Shown here: positions 24,851-37,210 of the stretch, one piece after another
How positions within the stretch are numbered: the stretch's first letter is position 1
Layout: the number at the start of each line of letters is the position of its first letter
DNA from: Sclerodactyla briareus
Lineage: Eukaryota > Echinodermata > Holothuroidea > Dendrochirotida > Sclerodactylidae
NCBI GenBank assembly: GCA_026419785.1
Contig: JAODTK010001166.1
Span: 1-64,000, forward strand
Reading direction: 5' to 3'
DNA: 64,000 nucleotides
Notes under the pieces: model-generated
The model's database searches: none
Told to the model about the DNA's origin: nothing
What the model saw: only the letters and a program-made list of their open reading frames with translations
Made by a program: the position numbers and the translations under genes

Positions 24851-27800
24851 TTTCAATTCATCGCATTTTATCTTGACTAGTCAACCCCAAAGAAACTTTA
24901 GCGTTATGATAACTGACATGCTTCATCTGCAATGATCAGCCCTAGGAGAGCTTCGGCCAATTGGGGGGCTATTTTGGGTTTTGGTGCTAATCCCTTGCAA
25001 CAACATAAATTTCTTTTCCTGATAAAACTCTATTAGAAAACCCACTAGTGAAACTTCTTCAAGTAGAAGAACGCCTCATTAATGACAAATAGGGGTTTTC
25101 CCCCATCATGATACCTCCTATTTAACTTTAAGTTTCTTGATGTTACAACAACGTGCGGTAGCCTGGCCGCACTTTGTGACTTCCCATTTTCTAGGAAATA
25201 ATGAAAAATTAGTAGAGATATGAAATGAGGGGAACACCCAAAATCAGATCTTAATTCTCAGGAGATTTGTAGCAATATATTTGAACAACGGGCGATTACG
25301 CTGATGGTTAGGAAGCTACATTCAAAAACCACAGAATGCATTTGACATGATTATAGCGCCGGCCTTCTAGAAACCATGGCAGAAACTAGTGAAGCACGAC
25401 TTATCACAAACCAGAAGTGGCGTTTTCGCGCAACTCTCCTAAAATTATTTCAATTGCAAACTGACTAAAATGGCATTATGAAACGCAAACGTTGTCAGAT
25501 TGAAGAAGCATTGGCGCCCCATGGGCGTGGGGCCCAACGTTTCCTCGGACCAGCAGAGATTCCATTATTATTTGAAGTGAGCCTACATGTCATGGCGTCA
25601 TCACCTGACCATTAGTTTGACCTGCGATCTCATTGTGTTCGTTGTAGTGCACGCTATTGCGCATTGCAGCGACCGTGATTAGGCCAAAATATACATGTCC
25701 AAAGAATAGATGGAAACAGCTTTTCTGAATGAGTTGCGGTGGTCTAACCAGTGTTTGTAAGCAGATTATCGAGAGCACTTCTTAGGAAAATTGTACCAAT
25801 TCGGGGTGGTGGGATTGTCACCTGATTCATTATTGCGTGCATATTTCATTGAGAAATATGTCTATATTTGCATCAAGTAGCATTTTGTTTATATTCTCGG
25901 GGATTGTCTCTTATATCTTTCTTTCGATTATACGAGGGTTCATATTAACAGATATGCCCCAACGTGAGTGAAAAATTAATGTTTATAAATCTATCACACT
26001 ATAGAACAACTACACACAACATACTAGACATAAAGGTTGAGTCATTGTTATGTGTTCCATAAACTCTCCAATTTGCGCGGAGACGTTATGATGTACCTTG
26101 TCGGTTAAAAAACATATTCTCATCCGTATTACCGGTTCAATGGCAATAGTAACGCCCCCTTCAATTCTAGTAGATCAGTCGAGACGGAACGATTCTTTTA
26201 TAAAGCCATTCGAAACTCCGCTCATGGCTGTAATTACAAGTTTAACAAGACAAATTACCATTCTTGGAAACTGGGAGAAGACAACAGTTGCTCTTCCGAT
26301 CTGATTATCAGGAACCACAATTTTTTTTATTGTATGATTATATTAATATAAATAGGAATGAGGTGATAGGGACAGACATTGATCAGCACAAACTTCGTCA
26401 GGACATTAGGAGAGTCACCATTTCCGCTTCTCCACCCCCCCCCCCAAAAAAAAGTACAATCCCGTTGTCAACTAGGCATTAGGGAAGGACATCAACTTCG
26501 AAAAACGAAGGAAATCTCAACTCACATTACCAAGAACTCATGTCGGTTAACTCTCTGTTCACTTCTAACATAATTAGGAACCACGAGGATGGTCTTTAAT
26601 ACTAGAGCAATTTTCATCTCAAAATGAAGTTTGATCTGAGCAAGATGGAATTCTTCACTATCAGGCATGTTTGGAAACCATGTGGGCTGCTAGAAGAGAG
26701 TTATTCCCGCAATTACCATATAAACACATAAACGAACAATGATTCCCCAAGACACCAATTCACTTATTATTGCCAACACCCTCTACCTATCTTATCGTCG
26801 AGGGTTCGCCACTATACACCACCCGCGACCAACCAGTAACAACGAACTGTACGAACAAAAAGAGGGCAATACCGGAGTTTCAGGGTCCCGTCGCTATACC
26901 TGAAAACCTGAACTATGCAATCGTTTATATCTCTAAAATCTTACAACTAGTGAAAGTTCATGAAAATATATCTGGAAACAGCAGCCCCCCCCCCCTCATA
27001 GAAAATATCACAGCAATAAAAGAAAAGTATAGAAAAAAAGCTATTTTTTTATTTATAAATGTTTTAACACCTTATGATTGATAGGTCGTACCTTGTTTTC
27101 TAAATTTTCGAACTACTCAGTTCGGTCCGATCTCTATATGAATGGGAAAGAAAACTATTTTTGAAAATTCTAAAATGTGGCCTCCTGAATCCCATATTTT
27201 GGGTAATGTGTTGCGGGTGCATGAAAACAGTTGAATTGTGCCTTGTCACATTAGTACAGATTTTGAAATCTTTCAGTCATTGGAATAAGCTAGTTTGGAG
27301 ATAGAACGAGGGCAATATGTAATTTATCCCGGCCGGGAAAACTTTTTCAACCGGAAGTCCGCCAATAGGCTTTACCGTGGGACTCTCATTCTCGATTAAA
27401 TTAAACAGTAACACACATTGCAAGGACTCTGTTTTAAAACCGCCTGCTGTGAATTAGACAAATAATCACGTTGAAAACTATTTAATAACTACCATGCACA
27501 CTAATGATATACCAGGAAACATCAGACCGCCCCGGCCCCCAAAACAGCAATTTATTTCAAAATACCTACAAAAAGGACTGATCAGGTACTAGCCTATGCT
27601 CTAACAGCTGGAGGCAATATCCTTGACCGCGGGTTCTGCGTGTAACCCAGAAGTCGGACACCAGCTTGCATTTACTGCTGAGTCGAAAAAAACCGTAAGT
27701 TCTTTGGAATTTTCGCCTAAATTGACACATATTAATCACAGGGATCTAATATTAAAACATGTTCTCGCTATTTGAAGGTAAATTTGAGAATTCCTTTTTG

Positions 27801-28714
27801 ACAAACGAGGGAGTTTCTCACAGATCACGCCTCTCCATTGAAATACTGTGGCAGTAAACCTCGCAGCAAGGAAATTATCCCGTAAGCCAGTGAGAGAAGA
27901 CAATGACGCATGCGCAAGAGCTCTCCGAACTAGCTTATTGGGATCATAAGCTGTTCCAGCAAATATTTTTGCAGTGAAAAACTGGTAAAAAAAGGTGTTA
28001 TCCTCTGATACGTAATAGCAATGCTCCACGTCTTTGTGAAAGTTCCTCTGGAATTTTGAGGCACTTGTGCATTGTTTCCCATTTTATTCCAGATCCTAGA
28101 GTCATTATTCGAGACAGGGTTGGGCCTGAGAATAGCAATGAGCAGTAGTAAAGTAAATTAGATGAATGGGTTCACTAGCAGAGTGGTATGGATGATTGAC
28201 CTTTGTCTAGAATGTCTAAAGACAGGTGTATTTAGTCATTCGAATGTAAAAAATGCAACTTGCTCGATCATATCTTAGATTGAGGTTGGAAACAAAGAAT
28301 GTAGTGATGACATTGTGGGGCTGCCATGTTAATATAACTTATTGCAACAGTTCTGTGCCATATTTTTGGGGAAAGATGTTGGAAGTTTGGGGGCCTACTA
28401 GACATCATCGCAGTAGATATTTAAGAGGGGAGCAGGCTCTGATATTGTTTCTGGGACATTCTGTAGAGGATGTAATTTGATGTATATAAAATCACTATTT
28501 AATGTGAGTGTTTTTCAAGGTTCTAGTATGAAATGCTGGCATATTGGTTTATTTGGTATATGGATATGTAAAGACCATTTCTTTAGAGATCATCCAAAAC
28601 AAGCGCAAGTCGAAAAGTCTTCTTGATCAGCTCAAACGGCAAATTACTCTGGAAAAAGACTCTGCATGTTCGTCACCCAGCCACACATTCAGTGTTATGT
28701 TCACATTCAATTTA
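24851..28714. other. No gene recognised
   Basis: Only short open frames occur (for example 26770-27081, 103 codons, and 27736-28029 minus, 97 codons), with no family resemblance and no convincing splice pairs. C-runs lie at about 26432-26446 and 26983-26995. Nothing else stands out. Confidence 0.45.
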
Positions 28715-28876
28715 GGGGATAAATACGAGGGTGCCGAGGGTTTTTGTTGCATTTTAAGACCGATGATTGAGCGTCATCGTGGAGGAGGTATGAATCCCGA
28801 GCCGAAGGATGGATGAAGGACCGTCTTCAGAGGTCCTAAATGCAACAAAAGACCGATGCACCTCGTTTTTATCCCC
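28715..28876. repeat. Fold-back with ~46-bp stem
   Basis: The left arm 28715-28761 begins GGGGATAAATACGAGG and contains TTTTTGTTGCATTTT. It pairs with the right arm 28832-28876, which contains AAATGCAACAAAAGACC and ends CTCGTTTTTATCCCC. The loop is about 70 bases. The arms are imperfect (roughly nine in ten positions pair, with small gaps). It looks like a small hairpin element or MITE, and no transposase is nearby. Confidence 0.65.
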
Positions 28877-29999
28877 ATTCATAAATACAACTCGAAAAAG
28901 TATAAAAGAGAACTCCGGAAAATGCGTTTTTCCCCTAAATCAAGTCAGTGACATCATGATAGCGAATCCTCTTATCTCATATAGTCAGAGTAACATATAA
29001 CCATATGGTCGAGTCAGAGGGTGGAGTGTCTAGGATCATTTACACAACATACAGCGGAATCCATTGCTTGCAGTTTCTACACTGTTTTATGCTTAACTTG
29101 CGCTTGAAGAACTGAACGAAGTACTCAAAACTTTAAACCGACGTGCAGCTAGATCACAATTTAGAAGATACCGATCCATGTTACACTGAATTACAGTCGA
29201 CAACCTCTCAGTTAGATATCCGAGACATAACAGGTAACTTCTGCTGAATGAAAATTATGTATTTTTCATGATTTTTTAAAGTTTACTCACTTCGAAACCG
29301 ACGAGGTGTGTAGCCTAACTCTTTTTAACGTTGAGAGCAACGTATCACCTACGCAGGTCAGTGACCCCGCAAACTTTAACTGTATTTCGAAGGTCTAATT
29401 GATGCAATTTGAGTGATTTGCCGTGCCACAACCTATTGTTTGATTATCCGGAATAGTCGTGGTATGTGTGTGTTAGGCCGAAAATTTCGAGAGATGAGCG
29501 TTGCGTAGCCTCGTATTTTGTGAGCCAGGCTAGCTGGGTGATTTATGTACGGGTATATGCGGGCACGTACACCTATATACACAACGGCTATCATTTTGCT
29601 TCCACGTAGTGTAAGTGTGTGCGTGCGTGTGTAGACTGTATGATGTATTATAGGAATCAAATGATTGCTGGGGATCCAAACAATGTACTCATCATAACAA
29701 ACTACCCAAAACAACGGCTAAATGTTTTTCAAGTTCACTTGGTGTGCTGGCTTGCACATGGTAACGGTAAACTATGGCTGCTCACCAGCTAAACAATAAG
29801 ATTCCGATAATCATGAATTCTCTTAATTTTCTTTATGCAAAATAGAGAGGGTTCGAATGGCGAGTTGAACATGTCTCGAATGAACTTTTGACCAATTAGA
29901 ATGCAGGAACCAATAAAAGTATTTATGAATGAAAATTTACTGTCATCACCTCGGAATGACTTTGACATGTCTACCACATTGGCCTAATATTCGCTTGAT

Positions 30000-30110
30000 G
30001 TGCCCAGCACACTTTATGTACCCAGCACAACTCATTCCTTATGCCTGTATATTTGCTATAATGTACCCAGCACAACTCTATATGTAACCAGCACAACTCA
30101 TTCCTAGGCC
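30000..30110. repeat. Short tandem array of CCCAGCACAACTC-type units
   Basis: Four degenerate copies of a GTACCCAGCACAACTC-like word occur (near 30001, 30019, 30064 and 30087). They are separated by variable AT-rich spacers, two of them sharing ATTCCT. Confidence 0.55.
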
Positions 30111-30563
30111 TGTAGCAGTGACCAGTGGAAAGACACTTGGAACAGCCTGTGGGTCGCCCATTGCCTCAATTCATTTCACCATGGATGTAGTTCCGGCCAG
30201 CACCTACATATCAGAAGGTGATGAAAGATCTTCCAACAGACCTGCCTGAAGTCCCACCTTTGCCACAATACATTCCACCCAGTGCTGGCAGATAAATAAA
30301 CAGTTTCCCTTCTAGCTGCTGCTTGCTCTACAGAGATAGGGAATGATGTAAACAAACCTTCTCTGTTCTCCTCACGGAGAGCTCAAAAGGACGAGGCCGT
30401 TTGAAGACAAATTGGGTATTAATTGGATTCATTAAAATCTAAGAATATACAAACAAAATGTAACCCAGCCTAGCCATGTGGCAATGCTTCATCCATCCAC
30501 TGAGTTTCAACCTGATCCCATGTTTGGTTCAGAAGTTATGAGTGAACGTGGCGAAAAGAACAC

Positions 30564-30606
30564 CGAATGAACGAACGAACTATGAACGAACGAACGGACG
30601 GACGGA
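30564..30606. repeat. Tetranucleotide repeat (GAAC then GGAC)
   Basis: Runs of GAAC units change to GGAC units just before the inverted-repeat minisatellite. The two changes sit side by side, as expected from a slipping tetranucleotide tract. Confidence 0.75.
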
Positions 30607-30650
30607 GAGACACGATGACTTGTAGAGCTGCTCACCCGCAGCTAGAATTA

Positions 30651-31057
30651 ATGGAACGCCAAAAGGGCAATGAGTTGTGTGGTTGTCTTCAACGCCAAAA
30701 GACAACAACAACGCCAAAAGACAACAACAACGCCAAAAGACGACAACAACGCCAAAAGACGACAACAACGCCGAAAGACAACAATAGCGCTGAAAACAAC
30801 AACGCCAAAAGACAACAACAACGCCAAAAGACAACAACAACGCCAAAAGACGACAACGCCAAAAGACGACAACACGCCGAAAGACAACAATAGCGCTGAA
30901 AACAACAACGCCAAAAGACAACAACAACGCCAAAAGACAACAACAACGCCAAAAGACAACAATAGCGCTGAAAACAACAACGCCAAAAGACGACACAACG
31001 CCCAAACCCAACGACACCAAAGACATCAACAAAACTCATGCCCTTTTGGCGTTCCAT
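30651..31057. repeat. Minisatellite enclosed by 25-bp inverted repeats
   Basis: Positions 30651-30676 (starting ATGGAACGCCAAAAGGGCA) and 31033-31057 (its reverse complement, one base shorter) bracket the array. About 340 bases of tandem units follow between them, with the form AACGCCAAAAGACAACAAC (19 bp) and variants GACGAC, CGCCGAAAG and an insert TAGCGCTGAAAAC. Because the 19-bp unit is not a multiple of three and contains no stop in any frame, 108-150-codon frames open on both strands. Those are artefacts of the repeat. The unit core AACGCCAAAAG also occurs in the terminal repeat. Confidence 0.85.
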
Positions 31058-31599
31058 AGAATTCATGGCTTTTTTTGTGTCATTTGCATGCAGAACAGCG
31101 ATCTTTTTTTTTTACCTGAACAACGCTGCCACGTAGTATACAGATATATAATAGGTGAACCTCCTTGTGAAAAACAAAACACAATAGTCAGGTCGAGTCC
31201 TCATCAACATTGAGACTAGTCAGGACTTTACCCCTTACCCCTGAAGTATAGTAAACAGTTGGCCTGAAGATTAGTTGAAAGGAATCCACTTCCTACCACT
31301 GCGTGTTGTCGACGAGCTATTGTTAACAAGATATTGTCTTGTAATGTTGCTTAATCAGCAGGAATCCGAGTTCGAGCTTCGAGTTTGGGAGAAAATCGAA
31401 ATGCATTATTCATGAATCTATAGTGACATGCCATTCCATATGTTGATAATATAATTTAGGATGAGCAGCTCATAGTTACAATGATACAATTTTATAGTTA
31501 ATAATATAGTCACTGGGATATGAAATAATACCACTCGGAAGACGATGAATAACACCTATTTGATGTTTTGCTCATTCCCTGACTGCAAGCACACTACTA

Positions 31600-31845
31600 A
31601 TGGAGCAAACTGGTGATCTCGAGCCCAAGGGACGATATACCTTTCGTTTGTTTGTTGATGCAACGTCCCATCCAGAAATTATTGTCGATACATCCGCACA
31701 TTATTACCAAGTGAGTGACCCCAATATAGAGAAGCAGAGGCTACTTGTGAATCATCACGTCTTTGTGAGAAAAACAAGAAACATAACATTTTCGCGTCCC
31801 TCCAAGGCATTTTTAGACGGATTGCATACCACCAAGATACCGAGG
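31600..31845 (+). CDS. Possible upstream exon of the VMO-I-like gene
   Basis: This 82-codon open segment ends at a good donor (CGAGG then GTAAGC) in phase 0. Its last residues, AFLDGLHTTKIPR, sit where the other VMO-I exons end (FSLQVQQPL at 32155) and could be a diverged third-strand motif. However, the expected G-P-W-G block is missing upstream and no signal peptide is evident. Joining it to the next exon needs a one-base correction. A shorter exon using an internal AG acceptor is also possible. Confidence 0.25.
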
Positions 31846-31986
31846 GTAAGCCAGGAAACTAGGATAAATACGAACAGGTTATCACACAGGTGATTCTGAC
31901 AATTCAGTTAAACAAGTTCCAAGCTCCCAAAACCATGAGCAACTGTTTTTCTGGAAGACTATTGTTTGCTACTTTTTAATTATTAG

Positions 31987-32155
31987 ATTGACACCGATGG
32001 GGAATGGGGACAACACGGCTCTCACGCTATCATTTACAATAGTAGCATTGCAGGAAATAACATCGGCGAGAGGACCATGGGGAATCTTGACTGGATACTA
32101 TGGGTCCTATGGAGAGAAACTAGTTGAGTTTTCCCTCCAGGTGCAACAACCTCTT
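31987..32155 (+). CDS. VMO1: VMO-I domain protein, internal exon
   Basis: From 31988 the exon reads GNGDNTAL, then SARGPWGILTGYYGS, then EFSLQVQQPL. This matches the end of repeat 1 and the first two-thirds of repeat 2 of vitelline membrane outer layer protein 1, a secreted beta-prism protein of egg coats and epithelial fluids built from three Greek-key repeats. The exon ends at a consensus GTAAGT in phase 0, exactly where the next exon resumes with [10 protein letters not shown]. The Cys residues that normally follow the GDNTALN block and sit within repeat 2 are absent (Tyr at the second place). This may be real divergence or base errors. The acceptor (TTTTTAATTATTAG) is AT-rich but usable. 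Confidence 0.75.
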
Positions 32156-34715
32156 GTAAGTGATTTGTAATGAAGTGTTTTACGCCGCAATTTTCTTTCA
32201 CGTCAATCGAGAAAAGTATATGCACATAATTATACGCAGTCTTGTCGTATTTGTGCTAGTAATTCTAGTATATGTATTGTCATATACATGGATCCTAATG
32301 TTCTGGTTCAGACCAAAGGTCATCCGAGGTGACTAAAGTTCATATTTTAGACATTTTGTGACAAGAGGCGCATACCAACCTAAATATGTTTTTTGAAGAC
32401 CACATGGCCAGCTCTCGATGGCTGATGATCATATTATTAATATGTATCAAGTAGGCTACTCTAATCCTGTTTTGGGGGAGACTAAAATAATTTTTGATTT
32501 TTAGAATTATTGTTTTGGTGTCCAGATGATATAATTGACGTCAATAGACGTCAAAGTAGACATCGGATTCAGTCGGAAGGCTTGGTCCGAACAAGTTTGA
32601 ATTTAGTGTGGTTTTTGGAGAAGTACACGGACCACCATATAGTAGCATCTCGGTTTTGTGTGATTCTGAACGCCAAAGGCGCTCTGCTCTATTTCAGAAA
32701 TGCGTGAAAATGCTGGAAAAGGGGGAAAAAAAGTGATCGGGTCCTCATATTACCTTTATGTACGTCATTTGGCACGTAGCGTTCTCCCGATATCCACAGG
32801 AAACATGATTTTTATTACTCTTCCAACTCAACCAACATCGTAACTTCAGAATTGGGGTATGTTCGGGAAGTGCGATTGTGAAATGAATTATAAGGGTTGT
32901 AATTTCTGTGCTCAGTAAACACCGGCTGTAGTGTACCTTCAAATCGTTACGTATCAGGCCTAGATTGACAGTTGTCGAAATGACCTATGTATAGGTATAG
33001 TCTTAGAATTAGGCCTACAGCTCCCTAGAAACTCCCTCGTCCTCATGTAGGCCTATCATATGTAGGCCTACTGTAGGTCAACGTGAATTCAACTTTCATT
33101 CATCGCGAGTGGACGATGGCTCGAACAAGTCACCGTTAATCACAGTGCCAACCACAGTATACGTGGAGATGATCGAGGGGTCGCAAGCTGTGTGCAAAGC
33201 ACGGAAGACTTGTTATTAACTGGGGAGTCGGGTTGTCGCATGGCACTTGTACTGAGAAATGCTTTCGCAGTGGGTATTGCGCATTACTGTAGTGAAAGGA
33301 GTCTCGATGAGAGAGAGAGTGGATTATATGCGAGAATTAGCATGACATGTGTTTCTATATCAACCTGAGACTAATATTGACTAATATATGTTGTATGCTA
33401 TCACACAGAAAATGACTACAATAAAGGCGAGTTTGGTATGATTATTACATGATTAGCTCAGTACTGTTGCCTAAGCAATTCACCATGTTAGGGCTCACTA
33501 ATATGCATGTTGTTAACAATTTGAGTTCATTTGAAGACTGATGCATACTGGCGTTGAGAGAAAATATTTCGGTCAGTGTTAACGTAGACCATATCCTAAG
33601 CCCCAGGAGCAGTCACCGGTTTGCTAGGTACGGCAGTGCATCCGGCATGTTCCGGGGTGGAGACCATTCACCACAAGTTGTTCGATACAAGACACATTGA
33701 CTCGAAGTATGGGTCATGTCTAGTGGGTCATCCGGTGGTGTAGAGTTGTCTTTTTTGAGAGCCACAATTGTCAGGTTTTCATAATATCCCCATTCTAACA
33801 AGAACCACAACATGAAAATTATCAGCTTGACTGAATTAGGTATTCTGGCCTTATTGTGTTCACAGGGTTTAAGGTTTTTTACCTCTGTCGACATCAGGTG
33901 ACCTTCAACCATCTCCGTCAAGGAATGCAATATGACAGTTCCCAACATGCTAATACGGGCCTTTATAATATACTATATGTGGAGCTACGTGATTTTCACG
34001 TCATTATAGCGCATATTGTCCCAAACTGTGTGTTTAGTATTATCATGCAATGAAACATTCATAATTTGTACGGATATACATATCATTTCTGAGGGTTTTG
34101 TTACGGTATGTTTTGCCCCAGGATGTGGTATATTTTTATATCTTCATTCCGTCAGGTTCCTGAATTCAACAAGTATCATTGGCTTGTCATGTCAACAAGA
34201 CTTGCAATTTTTATTTCTATTCATCTTAGATGCCCTTCCACCTGATCTCCAAAGAACGGGAGTTATGTAATAAATGCAAGGCGACACAAATGCCAAGTAT
34301 AAGTTTAAGTTATCTAGCTTGAATTTCAGGCTGAATTTCATTTCCTACTTTCCCCATTTTGTTCACAAAGAGAAACATTCGGGACATATAACGGCAATCT
34401 TTGTAATGACGTACTGAAAACGAAAATCGCGGGAGCAATAAATACTACCTGGTCTGTTACGTGTGTACACATATTCAGCGACTGCGAAGACGGTTGAGGG
34501 GAAGAGGATAAGATGGTCGGGAGGAGGCGGAGTTAACGCCCGCAATCTGGTGAAGGAACTGGAGTTTGTCCCGGCCCAAACTGGGCCAATTTGAAAGAGG
34601 TGTAATAACCTATACATGAATGGTTCGTTGTTTCCAATCCATTTCGATCGGTTACTAAATATTTTACGGCTGGGATATCATTCTTTTATTATTACTGTTT
34701 TTCGGATTACCGCAG
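32156..34715 (+). other. Intron of the VMO-I-like gene
   Basis: This interval between matching GT and AG sites contains no further VMO-I sequence. It holds a TAGGCCTA-rich patch at 32995-33080. A short plus-strand frame near 33813-33900 looks like a signal peptide (MKIISLTELGILALLCSQGL) but soon meets a stop, and I would not call it a gene. Confidence 0.6.
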
Positions 34716-34931
34716 GGACGACGATACGATGACACCGCAGCGAATTATGTGAAATTCACATGCTCTGATGGTACTGTTCTTGGCACTCGAGGATACTGGG
34801 GTAGTTTTGGATCTACCAGTGGGGCATGCACTCATGGAAGGGCTATCTGCGGAATCAAGACCAAAGTCGAATCAAGACAGGGTGGCGGGGATGACACAAC
34901 TCTCAATGATGTTCAATTTCAATGTTGTTGA
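34716..34931 (+). CDS. VMO1: VMO-I domain protein, terminal exon
   Basis: After a consensus acceptor (GGATTACCGCAG) the frame runs 71 codons to TGA at 34929-34931. It opens with [19 protein letters not shown], continues with GYWGSFG, a Cys pair in [17 protein letters not shown], then [16 protein letters not shown] and stop. Block for block this is the last Greek-key repeat of VMO-I proteins, including the W-G, the internal Cys-x-G pattern, the GDDTxLND turn and the terminal Cys-Cys. It is intact with no frameshift. The product is expected to be secreted and disulphide-bonded; the signal peptide and first repeat are not found in this window with confidence. Confidence 0.88.
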   Translation, partial: GRRYDDTAANYVKFTCSDGTVLGTRGYWGSFGSTSGACTHGRAICGIKTKVESRQGGGDDTTLNDVQFQCC

Positions 34932-37210
34932 TTGAGAAAAACATGAGATGGCGTCATATGTTGAGTTTGTGTTTCATTATAACCAATATTCGGGTATTTT
35001 GCGGAAGTGTCTTAGTTCCTCTTCAATGAATTCTCTTGGTGTTAAATACAATAACAACTCTTTCGGTATTCCCCCCCGGAAAAAAAAGTGCTACTATAGT
35101 AAAATTTTGAAATTCCTCTTGGTGTTCTTCTTGCCGTCCAATACAATTAAAACATAGACCTAATACTATTTCGAACAGACCTGTACAAAGTGCACAATGT
35201 CAACAACTTCGTTGCATTCCCAACTAAGCAAGAAGGGTTAGGTGGTTGTAATAGATAAATGAGTGAATCTTGGAATCATGTCTAAGATGTTTATTGTTCT
35301 CACCAGAGGTATATAATGATTTGCCTGGAAGGCCTGCGTATGTCGAAGAAGACTCGAGTGTTTTTAGGAGGCGAATTAGCTCGGTCAGGACCGGCTTTGA
35401 GATCAATAAACTGTGAATCGTGAGCTCTTGGGATTAGCTTCCGCACCGGTGTTGAACAACGCCCTTGTGAAGCGGATACATAGTAGGTAACGCAAGTAAG
35501 CACTGCTTCGTTGGGAGAAGTAGATGTAGCAGATCATGAGCAAACGTTAATTAGTCATAGAGGGCCGGTCCTCATCATACAAATGACCAGGATATTGTGT
35601 CGCTAATCGTATGGGGGAGGCGCTGCCTTGACACAAGAATTGTGACAGGTCGATGCGCACTGGCACAAAGAGTTTCTGTGGTTACTACACTAATCCATCC
35701 TCCAATCCTAATCCACATCCTAACAAAATCAATAAACGTACCAATGGAATCCACTAGCCTACCAGAAACTACCTCCCAAAGCAGTGCACTTCAGCTGGAT
35801 GAAACCAGAATTTCATTCATAATTATAATCTTTAATGTATAACTCTTATTGCACAGGGTACTGTTTATTATACAATGTTGTTATTAATATGGGTAATATA
35901 ATAATACCTTTTATGAAATCCAGTTTAATTTTGGCGGAATGTTTGTTTTGTTGTTGTTGTTTTTTTTGCGTGAAATAAAAGTAATTACAGCTGGTTCAGT
36001 CATATTGTCTCAGTTTCAGTGTGTATACGTGAAAACACCAGTATCCCCGCTATGCTGACCACGTTCTCTCCTCTTCTTGGAAAAATTTTATCCGTTCGTA
36101 TATAGTCCGTGCTATAACTATCTGCGTGAAAAACGTTGTCCAATAGCAGGAATTTTCGTTAGTGTAATATATTTTTACCTGCTCGTTTCAATTAGAGGGG
36201 CCCATGGACTTTTATCTGGTTTGGTGACTCTGGGTAGTGTTTCCCTCTTCTAGTTATGTTATGACTCGGAAGGCAACCGTACACCCTTTTTGAAACCTCC
36301 CTTTCCCCATTTACATGACAGATGTTTTTCCTTCTCCATTGAAAAGTAAATATACTTATAAACTTGCAAATGATATACACGATACAATGATTTATGAAGT
36401 CAAATCCGTTCATTCATCCAATTCCGTTCATCTAAACCCTATGTAGCTGTAAACCTGCGCCTTTCCACTCGATGCCAGTTCCTGTGACAGTCCACAAGTG
36501 GTCAATCTGATAACGTGCTCCCTATGCCCCACCTTCCTACAACATCGGTCAAACTCCCACCACGCACTGGCTTGATTCAATAATCATGGGAGCAACGTAC
36601 GAATAAACAAGCCCAGAACAAGCACTTTACCAATTTAAAGGGCAAGCATTAGGAAAAGATTTCACGAATATATTCAAGTTCTGTGTGGAATAACGCATCA
36701 ATAGAGCAGATGCGCACCTACCAAACTGCTGTTATCAGAGCCGTCCACTGAAGAGCCAGACGCGTCTCTCCTCTTCTATCTTTTCTTGATCCGGGCGATG
36801 GGGTGTCACAGTACATTTCAATTTGCCATGCGTTTGAGGCATGTCTACGTCCATTGCGGAATCGGTCACTGCGGCGTTCAGTGATGTGTATATTACTTCA
36901 ATGTTACGAATTCTTTTTGATTACCGGAAAGTTGGGTCACTTTTCAAGGTGGAGGACAGAAATAACCTGACCATGGAAACAGTGGGTGTATTTACCATAC
37001 CACATGTGGCGAAGAAGGTGTGTGGATGATTACATCGACAAGTCCAAGCCCGACGCTGTGATAAGTTTAAAAAGCATTGGGCCGATTATTTTAAGGAATT
37101 TAGTTCCATACCTGATCGTTGCAAAACGGCGTCATATCAAATAAATACCGGAACTGACATTAAAATTGGCTAGTACAGGAGGGTTTTATGTTTGGGCAAT
37201 TGATTTCTGT
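34932..37210. other. No gene recognised downstream of the VMO-I exon
   Basis: There is an ATTAAA at about 35143 that could serve as a polyadenylation signal for the VMO-I gene. Otherwise only short unassignable frames (35597-35842, 36841-37029) and a TTG repeat near 35945-35966 occur. Confidence 0.45.

Noticed and set aside
27904..27918. GACGCATGCGCAAG resembling an NRF1 promoter site
   Set aside because: One consensus base differs, no CpG-rich surrounding or first exon is evident, and the word can occur by chance.
30691..31020. Regular repeat array considered as a CRISPR
   Set aside because: The units are contiguous 19-mers without unique spacers, in an animal-type genome. It is a minisatellite.
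30567..31066. Several 108-150-codon frames on both strands (Gln/Asn/Thr-rich on plus, Leu/Val/Phe/Cys-rich on minus)
   Set aside because: All arise from a 19-bp minisatellite with no stop in any frame. They are not proteins.
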